A DNA stretch of 64,000 bases from Dermacentor variabilis. Taxonomy: Eukaryota; Arthropoda; Arachnida; Ixodida; Ixodidae. Positions 23,101-33,397 of the stretch are shown in pieces (within the stretch, counting starts at the first letter, position 1; every line of letters begins with the position of its first letter). The translations under genes were made by a program, and so were the position numbers. The stretch spans positions 228,480,024 through 228,544,023 of the forward strand of contig NC_134571.1 in NCBI RefSeq assembly GCF_050947875.1. Direction: 5' to 3'. The notes beneath the pieces were generated by a model, which did no database searches, was not told the origin of the DNA, and saw nothing but the letters and a program-made list of their open reading frames with translations.

Positions 23101-23527
23101 ACTAGGCTTAGCCAAGCTAAGCCTCTGCCAATTTCTTTTCTATCAGGTAGTATTCCATATAGAAAATAAACGGAAGTTGATTGGGTCGTTGATGGGATGA
23201 CAAGTGGGACGCCGGTTCATACCGCGTGCTCCTTGTGGCAAAGCGTCGCCGACAACTCTGCACATCTTCTTATTACGAACCTTATTATCTTATTATTATT
23301 ACAGAACCTTATTACGGTGTTTATGACATCGACAACGCAATTACCGAAGCTGTGATCGTGTTCTGGCTTTCTACACTGCCAATGGGACGTTCCTTAAGGT
23401 GTATATGCATGCGGTTTCAACACACATTCAAGACTAATTCTAATCTAGCTAACCGTTGCATTGACGGGCATTGTCATTTTTGTCAGGCTGCCACCGATAT
23501 CGTTCTCAAGTCAAACAAGTTGATTGC
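23101..23527. other. Intergenic, nothing recognised
   Basis: No domain or repeat recognised up to the LTR of gypsy B, which begins at 23528. Confidence 0.4.
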
Positions 23528-23620
23528 TGTAGTGTTGGCCAGCAGTGCGATCCGCAGAAGAACGACACAGATGTTAACCCATATCACACCAGACGCAAGA
23601 CCCCTTTATGTGTGCGAGCA

Positions 23621-23693
<73 letters not shown>

Positions 23694-23773
23694 GGGCAAC
23701 AGTGGTGCCATGTCTTTGTCGGTTTTGTTAGTTACGCAACTAAGGGCACCTAGTGTGGCCCTACGACACTACA
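23528..23773 (-). repeat. Gypsy B 3' LTR (246 bp) with (TA)n expansion
   Basis: Matches the LTR at 28230-28417 outside a dinucleotide tract at 23624-23692. Roughly a dozen point differences separate the two LTRs, so the insertion is not recent. Confidence 0.92.
23624..23692. repeat. (TA)n microsatellite, about 69 bp
   Basis: Uninterrupted AT/TA dinucleotides inside the 3' LTR. The sister LTR has only CATATATACG at this place, so the tract grew after insertion. Confidence 0.97.
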
Positions 23774-24071
23774 TCTACCCCTTCCCTAAATACAGAGGTA
23801 TTCACAAAGCCTGTCAATGTTTATGTCCAAGCACATAGTCCTGAAACCTTGCCGGTGGTCTTCTGTCTCTTGTTGACCGACGGAACGCTGGCGGCTCACC
23901 AGCGGTTTCGATGACAACAGAAGCACTGTCACCATCTTCTGAAGCAAGGCTTGCATGTACTGGACCCTGTGGCTGTAAAATATCTGAAGATATTGACGGA
24001 GATAGCTCCAAATGCTCAGATGTTCTGCCAGGTGTCCGTGGACTTGGCAGCGAGGAGGCTTGTGCTCCGTG

Positions 24072-24165
24072 TAGAGGTGCAGTTTCGTAGTCGTCATCCC
24101 ACCGTACCGTATGTTCGTGTTAGAGGCGCAGTTTCGTAGTCGTCATCCCACCGTACCGTATGTTG
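24072..24165. repeat. 49-bp tandem duplication in gypsy B
   Basis: TAGAGGTGCAGTTTCGTAGT at 24072 recurs with one change at 24121, and the copies continue through CCACCGTACCGTATGTT. It lies at the 3' end of the integrase frame (read on minus) and extends or displaces its tail. Confidence 0.9.
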
Positions 24166-25498
24166 TGGCGATGCTCCCGTTGGGACTGCAGTCAGCTGTG
24201 GGGCATTCCAAGTTCGACCGTCTTCCAGGCAGAAGGACCAACGCCCTATGCGCTTACGAATCTTCAGTGGAGGTCCAAAACTGGGAGTGCCTTTCGGACC
24301 AGGAATTGGTTTCTTAACGCGCACATACTTCCCAACTTGGAACTGCGGTACTCGGGCTGCTCTTTGTCGGTCAGCATACACTTTGTTTTTGCGCTGGTGC
24401 TCTTTCACCCTCTTTCGAAGTGAGGACATCTCCGGAGTGGGGTCCGTGAAGAAGTTAAAGGTGGGATGTCCGATGACGTCCAAGGATGTCCTGATGTGCC
24501 GGACATACAGAAGCACTGCAGGAGAAAGGCCAGCGGTACTGTGAGGAGTAACTCTTAAGATCCCCAAGTACTCTGTAACAGTGTTCTTCACTGGTCGCTG
24601 CTCTAGCAAGGCTAACTGAATATAAGATTTGAGCACACTATTGAACCTTTCCACCTGTCCATTTGCCTGTGGGTGATACACAGCCGAGAAGCTGTGCTTG
24701 ATGCCCCTGTCTTGAAGAAAGGACTTGAATTCTCGGGTTGTAAATTGTGGTCCATGATCCGGGACCATTTCATCGGGGTAGCCTTGCCGTGCAAATATTA
24801 ACAGTAGGAAGTCCATCACTTTAGTGGAAGACACATCCCTGCAGAAAGCGACTTATGGCCACTTGGAAAAATAATCAACAAACGATATAACGAAAGGGCA
24901 GTCGGCTGGTGCACGCTCAAATGGGCCCACAATATCAACAGCTATCTTGCTCCAAGGTTTATCTGGAAGGGCCGCTGGCTGCAGTGGAGTGGGATAGCTC
25001 TTAGCACTTTTGTCTGCCGACTGACAGACCGTGCAGCTTCGGATGGCAGTCTCTACTTGTTTGTCCAGACCTGGCCACCAGTACATTTAACGAAGACCAT
25101 TGCTTGGTCTTCATAATTCCCGGGTGTGATTCATGGGCAAGCTCAATAAACGTAGCAGTGAGCTTGGCTGGAACCACAATACGCTCCGGGCGCATAAGCA
25201 GACCATCTGCTACTGACAATTCCTCCTGGACCTCATAGTAAGGAGTCAGTTCAGCAGTCAAACATTTCTTCGCTGGCCTTGATGTCTGAAAAAAATGAGC
25301 AACCTCCTGGAGTTTGCAATCCTCGGCTGTAGCAAGTCGAAGGTCATTGACATGAACTGAAGACCTGACCAGAGACACAACTTCCTCTTCAATCTGAAGG
25401 CCATCTTCTGTGTCTGGAACAGGTAGCCGGGACAAAGCGTCTGCTACCTTGTTGTATTCTCCACGTCTGCACTGAACCGTGAAATTGTAACGAAGCAA
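24094..25498 (-). pseudogene. Gypsy B integrase
   Basis: The His/Cys zinc domain is at about 25130-25000 (HESHPGIMKTK, CPKLHGLSVGRQK in a shifted frame; AIRSCTVCQSADK in the next). The core starts at 24853-25086 (AVDIVGPFERA) and continues at 24094-24834 with VPDHGPQFTT and SAVYHPQANGQVERFNSVLK, which supply the second Asp and the Glu. A basic C-terminal GPXXXXP-like tail follows (VKKPIPGPKG). Frameshifts near 25080 and 24840 break it. Confidence 0.88.
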
Positions 25499-25528
25499 AA
25501 GAGCGGTCCACCTTGTGATGCGAAGCGG

Positions 25529-26600
25529 TCACTGTCCTATGCTTTGTGTCGAAAGTAGAGATACTAGGGCTCGACGGTCCATTGCTAACGTGAATGGTCG
25601 TCCCCAGAGATAAATGTGCCATTTCTCGCACGCCCACAGACACGCCAGGGCCTCCCGCTCTCCCGCTGAGTACTTCCGCTCCGTTTCTCTCAAGAGTTCA
25701 GGATGCGAATGCAACAGTGTGTGGGCCGTGAGCCTGTTGTAGTACTGCTCCCAGGCCATAAGCAGACGCATCTGTGGCCACAATAACAGGGAGCGTCGGG
25801 TCGAACATTTGCAGTATCGTGTGGGATGCTAGGAGCTTCTTTACCTTTGCAAAGTTCTTTTCGGTATCGTCATCCCATTCAAAATGTACATCCTTACGAA
25901 GCAACCTACGCACAGGTTCTACCTCTTCAGCCAGGTGCGGAATAAACTTAGCATAGTACTCAACCAAGCCCAAAAATGAACGCAACATGCTTGTGCCTGT
26001 GGGGGTGGCAACGTGAACAATGGCATCAACCTTGGCTTGAAGGGGAGCTATTCCTTCCGAGCTGACGCGATGCCCAAGAAATGGTAACTCCGATGCATCA
26101 AACACGCATTTCTCATTGAGCTTAAGTCCAGCTTCAGAGATGCGTTGAAGAACTTGCTCCAGATTTCTCAAATGCTCTTTGTCAGTCCTGCCAAAGATAA
26201 TGATGTCATCTAGGTAGCATAGTACCCCTTTGCAGCCTCGCAGGACCGTTGTCGTGAGTTGTTGAAATAAAGCTGGGGCTGATGCCAGTCCGAAGCACAC
26301 CCTTTTGAAACGAAAAAGGCCATCGTGCGTAATGAAAGCAGTGAGGTCTCTGCTATCTGGGTGAAGCAGCACCTGGTAATAGGCAGAAGCTAAATCGAGC
26401 TTTGAAAAGTGGCGTGCTCCATTCAGAGAGTGTAGCAGCTCTTCCGTATGGGGCAAGGGAAAGCTGTCGACTACAATCGCTTTGTTAGGCTCTCTCAAGT
26501 CAACGCAGAGGCGCAAACTGTCGTCCTTCTTGCGGACTACAACGATAGGAGAAACCCACTCGGAGGCGTTAACCCTTTCAATGACATCATCAGAAAGAAG
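25529..26600 (-). pseudogene. Gypsy B reverse transcriptase and RNase H
   Basis: The 272-codon frame 26516-25698 has LRLCVDLREPNKAIVVDSFP, FSKLDLASAYYQVLLHPDS, FGLASAPALFQQL and the intact catalytic box CYLDDIIIF. RNase H begins with VIVATDASAYGLGAVLQQ and continues in a shifted frame (25783-25529) with SAGEREALACLWACEKWHIY. The shift lies near 25740. Sequence upstream to about 26640 supplies the RT N-terminus in another frame. Confidence 0.9.
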
Positions 26601-26616
26601 ATGCTCAAGCTGGTCG

Positions 26617-27900
26617 CTAACTGGCTTGCGGAGAGAGTGGCAAACGTCTGAACCTCTGCCCGTCTGGAGAGGCTGACGACTTTATCTTGACCTTGTGCTG
26701 AATGCCCTTGGCAAGTCCAAGGCCTGGTGAGAACAAATGGCAAAATTTTGCCCATAGCAAAGCTGGCATACCGAACTTTGGTATACTTAGTGGACTGTGC
26801 TGTTCCTGTGCAGCTTTAGCTGCTCTTTCAAGCATGGCATCTGAACCTTCTTTGGCAGCCGTGTGTAGGCAACGTAGCTGAGCACCCACAATATGTAATT
26901 CTAGAGCTTGTACAGCGTCCAGACCAAGAAGAGAAGTCCCTCCGGGTGCGACATTAATCGCTATAACTGCCGTTTTTTCCTTGTATGAGATTCCGGCTTT
27001 AAATTGTCCCAGCACAGGAATCTTCCGGCGTTGGAAGTCCAACAAAGTAAGTTTAGAGCTGGTCAATTGTTTTCTGTCTTCGAACACGCTTCGGAATTCT
27101 TGTTCCCGTATAATTGACACAGCGAATCCAGTGTCGACCAAGAACTTCACAACGCGCGGTTGCGATATGGAGTTGATTGGCGTGACTGCCACTTCAATGT
27201 AGACACCCGTGGGCTTATCTTCGTAAACAGTGATAACGCTGATGGCGTCTGACGTATCCTGTTCAGAAACTACTTCGCGGACGCGAGCCGGGCGTCGTCC
27301 TCGTGCGCTGCGGCCGCTACGGCAGACTTGCATGAAGTGGCCACGGCGGCCGCATGCGAAGCAGGTCTTACCGCGAGCGGGGCACACAGACGGCTCGCAA
27401 CCTGCTGTGCCGCAATTACCGCAGACACCTGAAATTCCGCTGCACGGAACAACGGCAGTGGCCGTGTCTGAAGTTGGCGGGAGAGCATGACGAACGCGGG
27501 CTTGACTAAAGACGCGCGTGCCATTGTCGCTGAAACGCCGGTTATATTGTCTGGTCATTCCAAAAGCACCACGTTGGCGTGGCTGTTGTATGATGCGCTG
27601 AATGGTTGCAGACTCTAGCTGAGCTCGCTCACGAAGTAGCGCAATTTCGATGGCACGGTCGAAAGTCAGTGCGTCTCCTTCCAATAACAACCGTGAACGT
27701 AACTGCGGAGATGCAACGCCAGTAACGAACTGCTCGCACATGTTTTCGTTTGCTTGCTCGCCGAAATTGCAAGAGGCAGCCAGTTCTCGAAGCGCGAGGG
27801 CGAAGTAAGAAATGGACTCACCGTGTAGCTGACGGCGTTCGCGGAAGTGGTTGCGTTCTAGCCGAACGTTGCGCGTGTCGACGAAATGTCGGGCCGGCGT
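26617..27900 (-). pseudogene. Gypsy B Gag C-terminus, zinc knuckles and protease
   Basis: The 374-codon frame (27741-26617) has the end of Gag (MCEQFVTGVASPQLRSRLLL), then CGNCGTAGCEPSVCPARGKTC and a CCHC knuckle, CFACGRRGHFMQVC. The protease follows with FLVDTGFAVSIIREQEF. The active-site triplet Asp-Thr-Gly is intact and the conserved LLGLDAVQALEL block follows. Upstream coding to 27900 is in the same register but separated from the N-terminal Gag by a stop at about 27901. Confidence 0.87.
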
Positions 27901-28210
27901 CTAGCGGGCCACGTCGTATGCGTCTGGGGAACTCGTCGCTGTGGCGTCTTGCTCGGAGAGCGCGGCGTCCGCTCGATCAGCGGCTGAAGCAGCTTCGTTC
28001 GGCGCCGTTGGCGATGGGAGTGCATCGAAAATGCGTTGTCCTTCCGGCCCTAAGCAGTGCAGCAAAAGAGCTCGGCGGCGGGGCGCAGGCAGGTCCGCAG
28101 CTCCCGACGCGAGAAGAAAATTCTCGAAGAGGCGTATCGAGCGGGGCCATGGAATGGCTGGAGTGCCCGGGGTGGCGAGGAATAGCGGCGGCGGCGAAAG
28201 TGCAACGGAT
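27901..28210 (-). pseudogene. Gypsy B Gag N-terminus
   Basis: The frame opens with ATGAGATCCGTTGC just inside the primer-site region. It carries a Pro-rich start, then FENFLLASGAADLPAPRRRA and LLHCLGPEGQRIFDALP, a capsid pattern shared by many gypsy elements. A TAG at about 27901 ends it; homologous Gag continues directly beyond, so this is one disabling stop. Confidence 0.82.
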
Positions 28211-28229
28211 CTCATCCTCGTCGCCAAAT

Positions 28230-28417
28230 TGTAGTGTTGGCCAGCAGTGCGATTCGCAGAAGAACGACAAAGATGTTAACCCATATCACACCAGACGCAA
28301 GACCCCTTTATTCATGCGAGCACTGATACATATATACGGGCAACAGTGGTGCCACCTCTCTATGGGCTTTGTTAGTTACGCAACTAAGGGCACCTAGTGT
28401 CGCCCTACGACACTACA
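28230..28417 (-). repeat. Gypsy B 5' LTR (188 bp)
   Basis: Begins and ends as the 3' LTR. On minus it contains a TATA-like CGTATATATATG and, downstream, AATAAAGGGG, a likely poly(A) signal. The internal sequence starts with ATTTGGCGACGAGGATGAG at the primer-binding position. Confidence 0.92.
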
Positions 28418-29150
28418 AGTGCCAATGATCAATGCACAGGCTAGCTCTTCTTGCTCGATCTATTGACACTGGTAGTTAACTTGCATGACGTTTTATACTT
28501 AGCTGATAGCAGTGTTCAATTATAACTCTAATCGTTGTTAAACTCTCATTCTTATCGAAACTTGATAACATCCCCTATGTGAATCACACCGCAATCAACA
28601 AGACCTGTTTAACCTGTTTGGATTTGGGACTTGGAGACGGCACGCTGGCAGACATGCAGCTGATTCACACGCAGGTTTTCGCAAGTCTTGGAATGACCTT
28701 CTGGCTCGGTGTGGTTGTCGGCAGCACAGAGTTTCATCATGGTCGAAACCAAACTTCGGCAGTACTTTCATCTTCGGCGGGTGTCACATCCCACGACTTG
28801 TTAAGCCGCATCGACAATTCAAGGCCAATTATCTTCAGTGCAACACTCGGCGCGTGGTGAAATTCGAGCGATTGCCATTGACGAATCGCCGCTGGAAATC
28901 CACGCCCACGTGACGAGAGTGGACACTATATATAAGAGAAGGCATCAATGTTGCCGGATTTGAGACCCTCGTTATGTTATAAACGAGGAGAGGGGGTTAA
29001 CCAACGGTCCCGATTTCGAAGTAACGAAACCACATTTTTAGAGCCAGCTTTAGATGGTCAGGTAGGTACTTTTCTAACCCTTCAAATTGGCAATGCCGCT
29101 GTCATGGCCGATATTCAAATGTAACCTGTAGAATACATCATCGATATAGT
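28418..29150. other. Intergenic, nothing firmly recognised
   Basis: A plus-strand open frame at 28579-28860 has no family likeness. ACTATATATAAGAG near 28925 looks like a TATA box, but no gene follows. Confidence 0.35.
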
Positions 29151-29154
29151 AGCA

Positions 29155-30010
29155 TTCTGCCTTACCTAAATTTTTAATATGTCTTTGGCGACAGGAATTT
29201 TCCCTCGAAATATGCAGATAGCAACAGTAACAGTTGTATATAAAAAGGGTAGTAGAAATGATATGTCGAACTACCGTCCTATACCGGTTCTACATGTGTT
29301 TTCCAAAGATTTGCAGAAAGTTATTCTGAAACGCGCAGTCTATTTTACTGACCACTTCAACTTAAGTTCTGCACAGTATGGTTTTCGCAGAAACAAGTGT
29401 GCAGAGCTCCCACCCAAGAGGAGCTTATTCTAGAAAATCTCGAATGCAGGTGCATGGCACTTGGGCTCTTTTTAGACTCCTCAAAAGCCTTCGAGCTCAA
29501 TAATCATTATATTCTGCTTCAAAAACTAGATAACTATGGCATTAGAGGCATCGCGCACAAATTAATGGTCTGATTGCTACACGGTACGCAATTTTTGCTC
29601 TTTGGAAAACATTCTTCAATAAAATCCAATAAAACTGGTGTCCCGCAGGGAAGCATCCTGCGACCGTTTCTGTTCATATATTATAATGAGGTTATTATGT
29701 CTGTATTGATGAAACGGCCCATTATATAATGCATGCTGAGAACACGAGTTTATTATTTGCAAGCAAATCATCGGCCGATTTACGTAGTCGAGTAAATAGC
29801 GCACTGTCTGAAATTATTGCATGGTATCAAATGAACTCCCTCAAACTAAACATTAACAAAACGAAGGCTGCTTTATTTTGCCTCCACCACACGCGTGTCC
29901 TGCTGCCAACCATTTGGTTTGCTAACTCTGAAATTGAAGTGGTAAAAGCTTCAAGTCACGGGGTGTGTATTTTCCGCAAAATATGCCATGGGATCATCAC
30001 GTGAACTACA
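29155..30010 (+). pseudogene. LINE remnant, CR1/jockey-group RT
   Basis: RT blocks appear in shifting frames: FPRNMQIATVTVVYKKGS and SNYRPIPVLHVFSKDLQK (29205-29320), then LGLFLDSSKAFELNNHYIL (29460-29520), TGVPQGSILRPFLF (29635-29680), and a catalytic region with the Asp-Asp box changed near 29735. The part IAWYQMNSLKLNINKTKAA is at about 29815-29870. Several stops; a dead copy, related in type to the LINE at 40973-49905. Confidence 0.82.
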
Positions 30011-30393
30011 TTATTATTAAACTACCTAGGACAACCAGCATTATGCGCCGCCATTGCTACTATTTTCCTACCTCTGTTAATAAGTAACGAAAATATCACA
30101 CGAACGTTAGAACTATAACAATTTGAAACCAGCAAAGCAGTGCATGCCGCTGACGTGAAAAATGTAATAGCCATGAAATTAACAAGTTGAAGACAAATAT
30201 TTTATTGAAACTTGGTAGTTCAAGAACTTCGTTTACATTTTTGTACATATGCAACCGCCAGGGAAAAATAATGTCGCTGTCCTTTTCTTCCAATGTATTG
30301 CGCAGGAGCAGCTGTCACCGGTCGTGTATTGTAATGTGACCGACGTTATAGTTGCAACACATAGCGCATATAAGAAGCAGGAGTTCTGCAAGA
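30011..30393. other. Intergenic, nothing recognised
   Basis: No domain or repeat recognised between the LINE remnant and the mariner. Confidence 0.4.
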
Positions 30394-31580
30394 TATACGA
30401 GGGCAAGTGAAATGAATGTGAGCATATGCGAATATATGACAAACGGGGTACTTTATTTAAAAGCAGTCATCGTGAGCATTTAGACATTTGTCCCGCTGAC
30501 TAACGAGTCGGGTGATTCTCGTCTGATAAAACTCCTTGGGTAGCTGCTTCAAAATGTCTGTAACTGACTATTTCAAGTCATCGTCCGACACGAATCTGGT
30601 TCTCTTGAGCTGTTTCTTCAGTTGTGCCAAAATGATGAAGTCGCAGGGCAAGAGGTCCGGGCTGTATGGCGGATATTGCAGCGTTTCCCACTTTGACTTT
30701 GCCAGTTTTGTCTTAACCACATTAGCGACGTGGGGACGGGCATTGTCGTGGAGCAAGATGACCCCATTCGTCAATTTTCCACGTCGTTTCTTCTTGATTA
30801 GGACACGCAGCCGATCCCGCGTTTCACAATATAGGAAACGATCGATAGTCTCTCCACGTTTAGCAAAATTCGATCAGTAATGGCCCCTGACGATTGAAGA
30901 AGGTCAACACTTTTCTGGCGGTAATGCCGGCCTTTGCTTTCTTTCGGGGTGGAGAATTCGAATTTTTCGACAGTAAGCCGTGTCGTCGTATTTCGGGCTC
31001 GTAGTAGTGGCGCCATGATTAGTCCCCAGTCACAATTGCAGACAAGAAGTCGTCACCCTCATTGTAATACTGGATGAGAAGAGTCAAGGCAGCGCCGAAC
31101 GTCTCCGTCTTCTCGCAGTGGTTTAAAACCTTGGGCATCCATTCAGCACACAAGAGTGGATAACAAAGATATTCATAAATATGGTGCGAACTCAACCGGG
31201 AATTACGTTCACACGCTCTGCCAGTTCATCGATGCTTATCCTCCGTTCTTTTCTTATCAGCGCATCAACCTTTGCAATTGTGTTTGGGGTGACTGCATGG
31301 GTGCTTTGGCCCGGTCTTGGATCGTCTTTTCAACTTTCATGTCCTTCTTTGAACAGTTTGCTCCAATGCTTCACAGTAGCCAATGAAATGCAATGTTGAA
31401 CGTATACGGCAGCCATACGGCCGCTAATTTCTTTTTGGGAAACGCCTTTAGCTGTCGAAAACCTCACCACGCCACGCTCTTCAACTTTTGCAGAGTCCAT
31501 AATGTCACGAAACCATGTTCAACCCAGTATATGAGAGCATTAAAACATTTATCCTCACACCTGCATGTCACTTTTGTATA
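30394..31580 (-). mobile_element. Mariner transposon, inactive
   Basis: Minus-strand transposase pieces include GVILLHDNARPHVANVVKTK and YPPYSPDLLPCDF. Their catalytic Asp residues are spaced as DD34D, diagnostic for mariner. The N-terminal helix-turn-helix region lies at about 31500-31200 in other frames. Diverged inverted ends are visible (ATACGAGGGCAAGTGAAATG at left, complement of CATTTATCCTCACACCTGCA region at right), each beside TA. Multiple stops and shifts make it inactive. Confidence 0.85.
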
Positions 31581-31680
31581 TGAGAGATGCCTGTGGGCTA
31601 CGCGCATGCCTCGCAGATAATGAAGCGAACCATCATTGCATGCGGTAGGTTTGATCACTTTCATTTAACTCATCTTCGTA

Positions 31681-31834
31681 AGTAAGATCTTGATGAGGGC
31701 TAGTTGGTTCATACTTAGAACTGAGGTGAAACAGCGCGAAAAAGACGAGGACACAAGCAAACAAATACCACAGCGCTCGTCTGTGGTATTTGTTTCCTTT
31801 TGTCCTCGTCTTTTTCGCGCTGCTTCACCTCAGT
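31681..31834 (+). mobile_element. 154-bp hairpin mini-element of Penelope type
   Basis: An 11-bp duplication, TCATCTTCGTA, flanks it at 31670-31680 and 31835-31845. It consists of the PLE-end motif GGGCTAGTTGGTTCAT (31697-31712) and a near-perfect palindrome with 56-bp arms (31718-31773 and 31781-31836, three mismatches) around a 7-nt loop. No coding sequence. The layout is that of PLE-1 with everything between the arms removed. Confidence 0.8.
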
Positions 31835-31845
31835 TCATCTTCGTA

Positions 31846-33095
31846 CATTAGAAATGCGAAAATACAATGGAATATACAACTTCTTATTTATTTGTTTATT
31901 TATTTATTTATTCATACTGCAGGCCAACATACTAACTTGATAAAACTAACTTGATACAACTTGATAAAAGGCAAACAAGCGTTACTGGAAACAACGTTCA
32001 CTGCACGTACACAAAGAACCTCGTAAAAAATATTTAAATATACCTGTAATTATCCAACAGGTCTACTTATTTAAGAAAAAGTCACTGGATATAACGCGTC
32101 AAACAAGGCAAATAAACATGTTGCACAATCACAGAGTCACAGATTATGGAATCCTAAGGCTTGCCCCCTCCCTCCACTCCCCCTGATGTACCGCACGCGA
32201 AGCAAGATGGTGCGCTTCCTCTACGCTTTTCGGCCTTGCTCACGTAACACTGAGCCACCATCGTCGGCTCACCCATGCCACCACCACCCCCTAAGCTTTC
32301 ACTCGCACATACACCATGCGGCGTGCGGTCACAATGTCATCGCATAGCACTTTATACGGAACATGAGGGCAACGAAGACGGCAGGAATGTGTATGGAGTG
32401 TCTATATAATTGCTATCTCAATATAATAAGTGTATCCTACAACTAAAGCGTCCCGTGGGCCATTAATTTCTGCAAAAGCAGACGAAGTAACAAAATCCAA
32501 GTTTCACCATGCGGCAATTCCATGCGCCGCAACAATGTCTTTTTTTCTTTTGTGGTGCGGGGGCATCGAAATACAAAAAAAAGAACGCAAAGGAAAGCAT
32601 GTTGGCCACAATCGAACGCCTACTTTGGGTACCTATAACGTGGCTACCGAAGGACTATCGAAGAAAACGTGAGACGCTTGGTCCGCACAGAAGCATATGC
32701 ATACTGCTCGGCATCCTACACCGGCGAGACAAGACTTTCCGGAGAGGTCGCGCTCAAGCGAACGCGTTGCCATCCGTGGAATCCCCACATTGATGCCGGT
32801 AAGCGACCATTGTTTTCTTTTCTCGTCTGCTAGCCAGAAAGCGTCCAAAACTCCGCCAGGTGAAAATCCACTCGGCCAGAGAAAAACGTGCGCGTACCGA
32901 AGGGGCGCCGAGCGGTGATAGTGGCAACTCGAGAAAAACGCATGCACTTTGGCTGGCTCTTGCAGTCCGCGTGTAGTGAGAAGAAGAAAATTGAACATGG
33001 TCAATGTGTCCTCGCGAAAAAAGCCCCACTAGAAAAATAAATAAGAACGTAGTTACCTTTACTGGCTTTAGTGTCTTGACATGGATGCTTTCGCG
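31846..33095. other. Intergenic with simple repeat and short repeat fragment
   Basis: A TTTA-rich tract lies at about 31885-31912. Near 32395-32430 the minus strand reads GATAGCAATTATATAGACAC, a motif also seen near 37610. Open frames at 32430-33030 show no family likeness. Confidence 0.45.
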
Positions 33096-33108
33096 CAGGT
33101 AAAAACAT

Positions 33109-33397
33109 ACTTAATGAAAAAAGAGAGCGCTACGAAGACAAGGACGAAAGAACAACGTCTACGACAGACAAGGCGCTACTTCCAACTAAATGTTTTTTGA
33201 AGAAACAGAACTTTAAATAGATGCAACCAAGGACGGCCCATCGTGACATCACGACCTCCCTATCTCTTCAGAAAAGCTATCTCCTTTTCGGTAAGCGTCA
33301 CTGAAGGGCAACTAATGCACGTGCCCTCGGCCTTTGCAATGTAAAAAGCTTCCAATATCTCCCGTTCTAGTCTATCTGTAGACCATGCCAGAAACCT
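33109..33397. repeat. PLE-2 left inverted arm (coding end)
   Basis: About 290 bp holding the last 45 or so codons of the frame plus the 3' UTR. Its reverse complement recurs at 35618-35905 with few differences (for example CTGTAGAC here against GTCTAGAG complement there). Confidence 0.92.

Larger units (their letters stand above)
23528..28417 (-). mobile_element. Gypsy element B, Ty3/gypsy with both LTRs
   Basis: Two LTRs in the same orientation bound gag, protease, RT, RNase H and integrase, read on minus. Ends are TGTAGTGT and ACACTACA, a perfect 8-bp inverted terminus. Flanks are ATTGC (23523-23527) and AGTGC (28418-28422), an imperfect 5-bp target duplication. The coding region is interrupted by one stop in gag and several frameshifts in pol. 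Confidence 0.93.

Noticed and set aside
23471..23838. Frames with Tyr-Ile runs
   Set aside because: Translation of the (TA)n microsatellite in an LTR.
28925..28960. Host promoter with TATA box
   Set aside because: TATATATAAGAG is present, but there is no coding sequence or transcript feature downstream.
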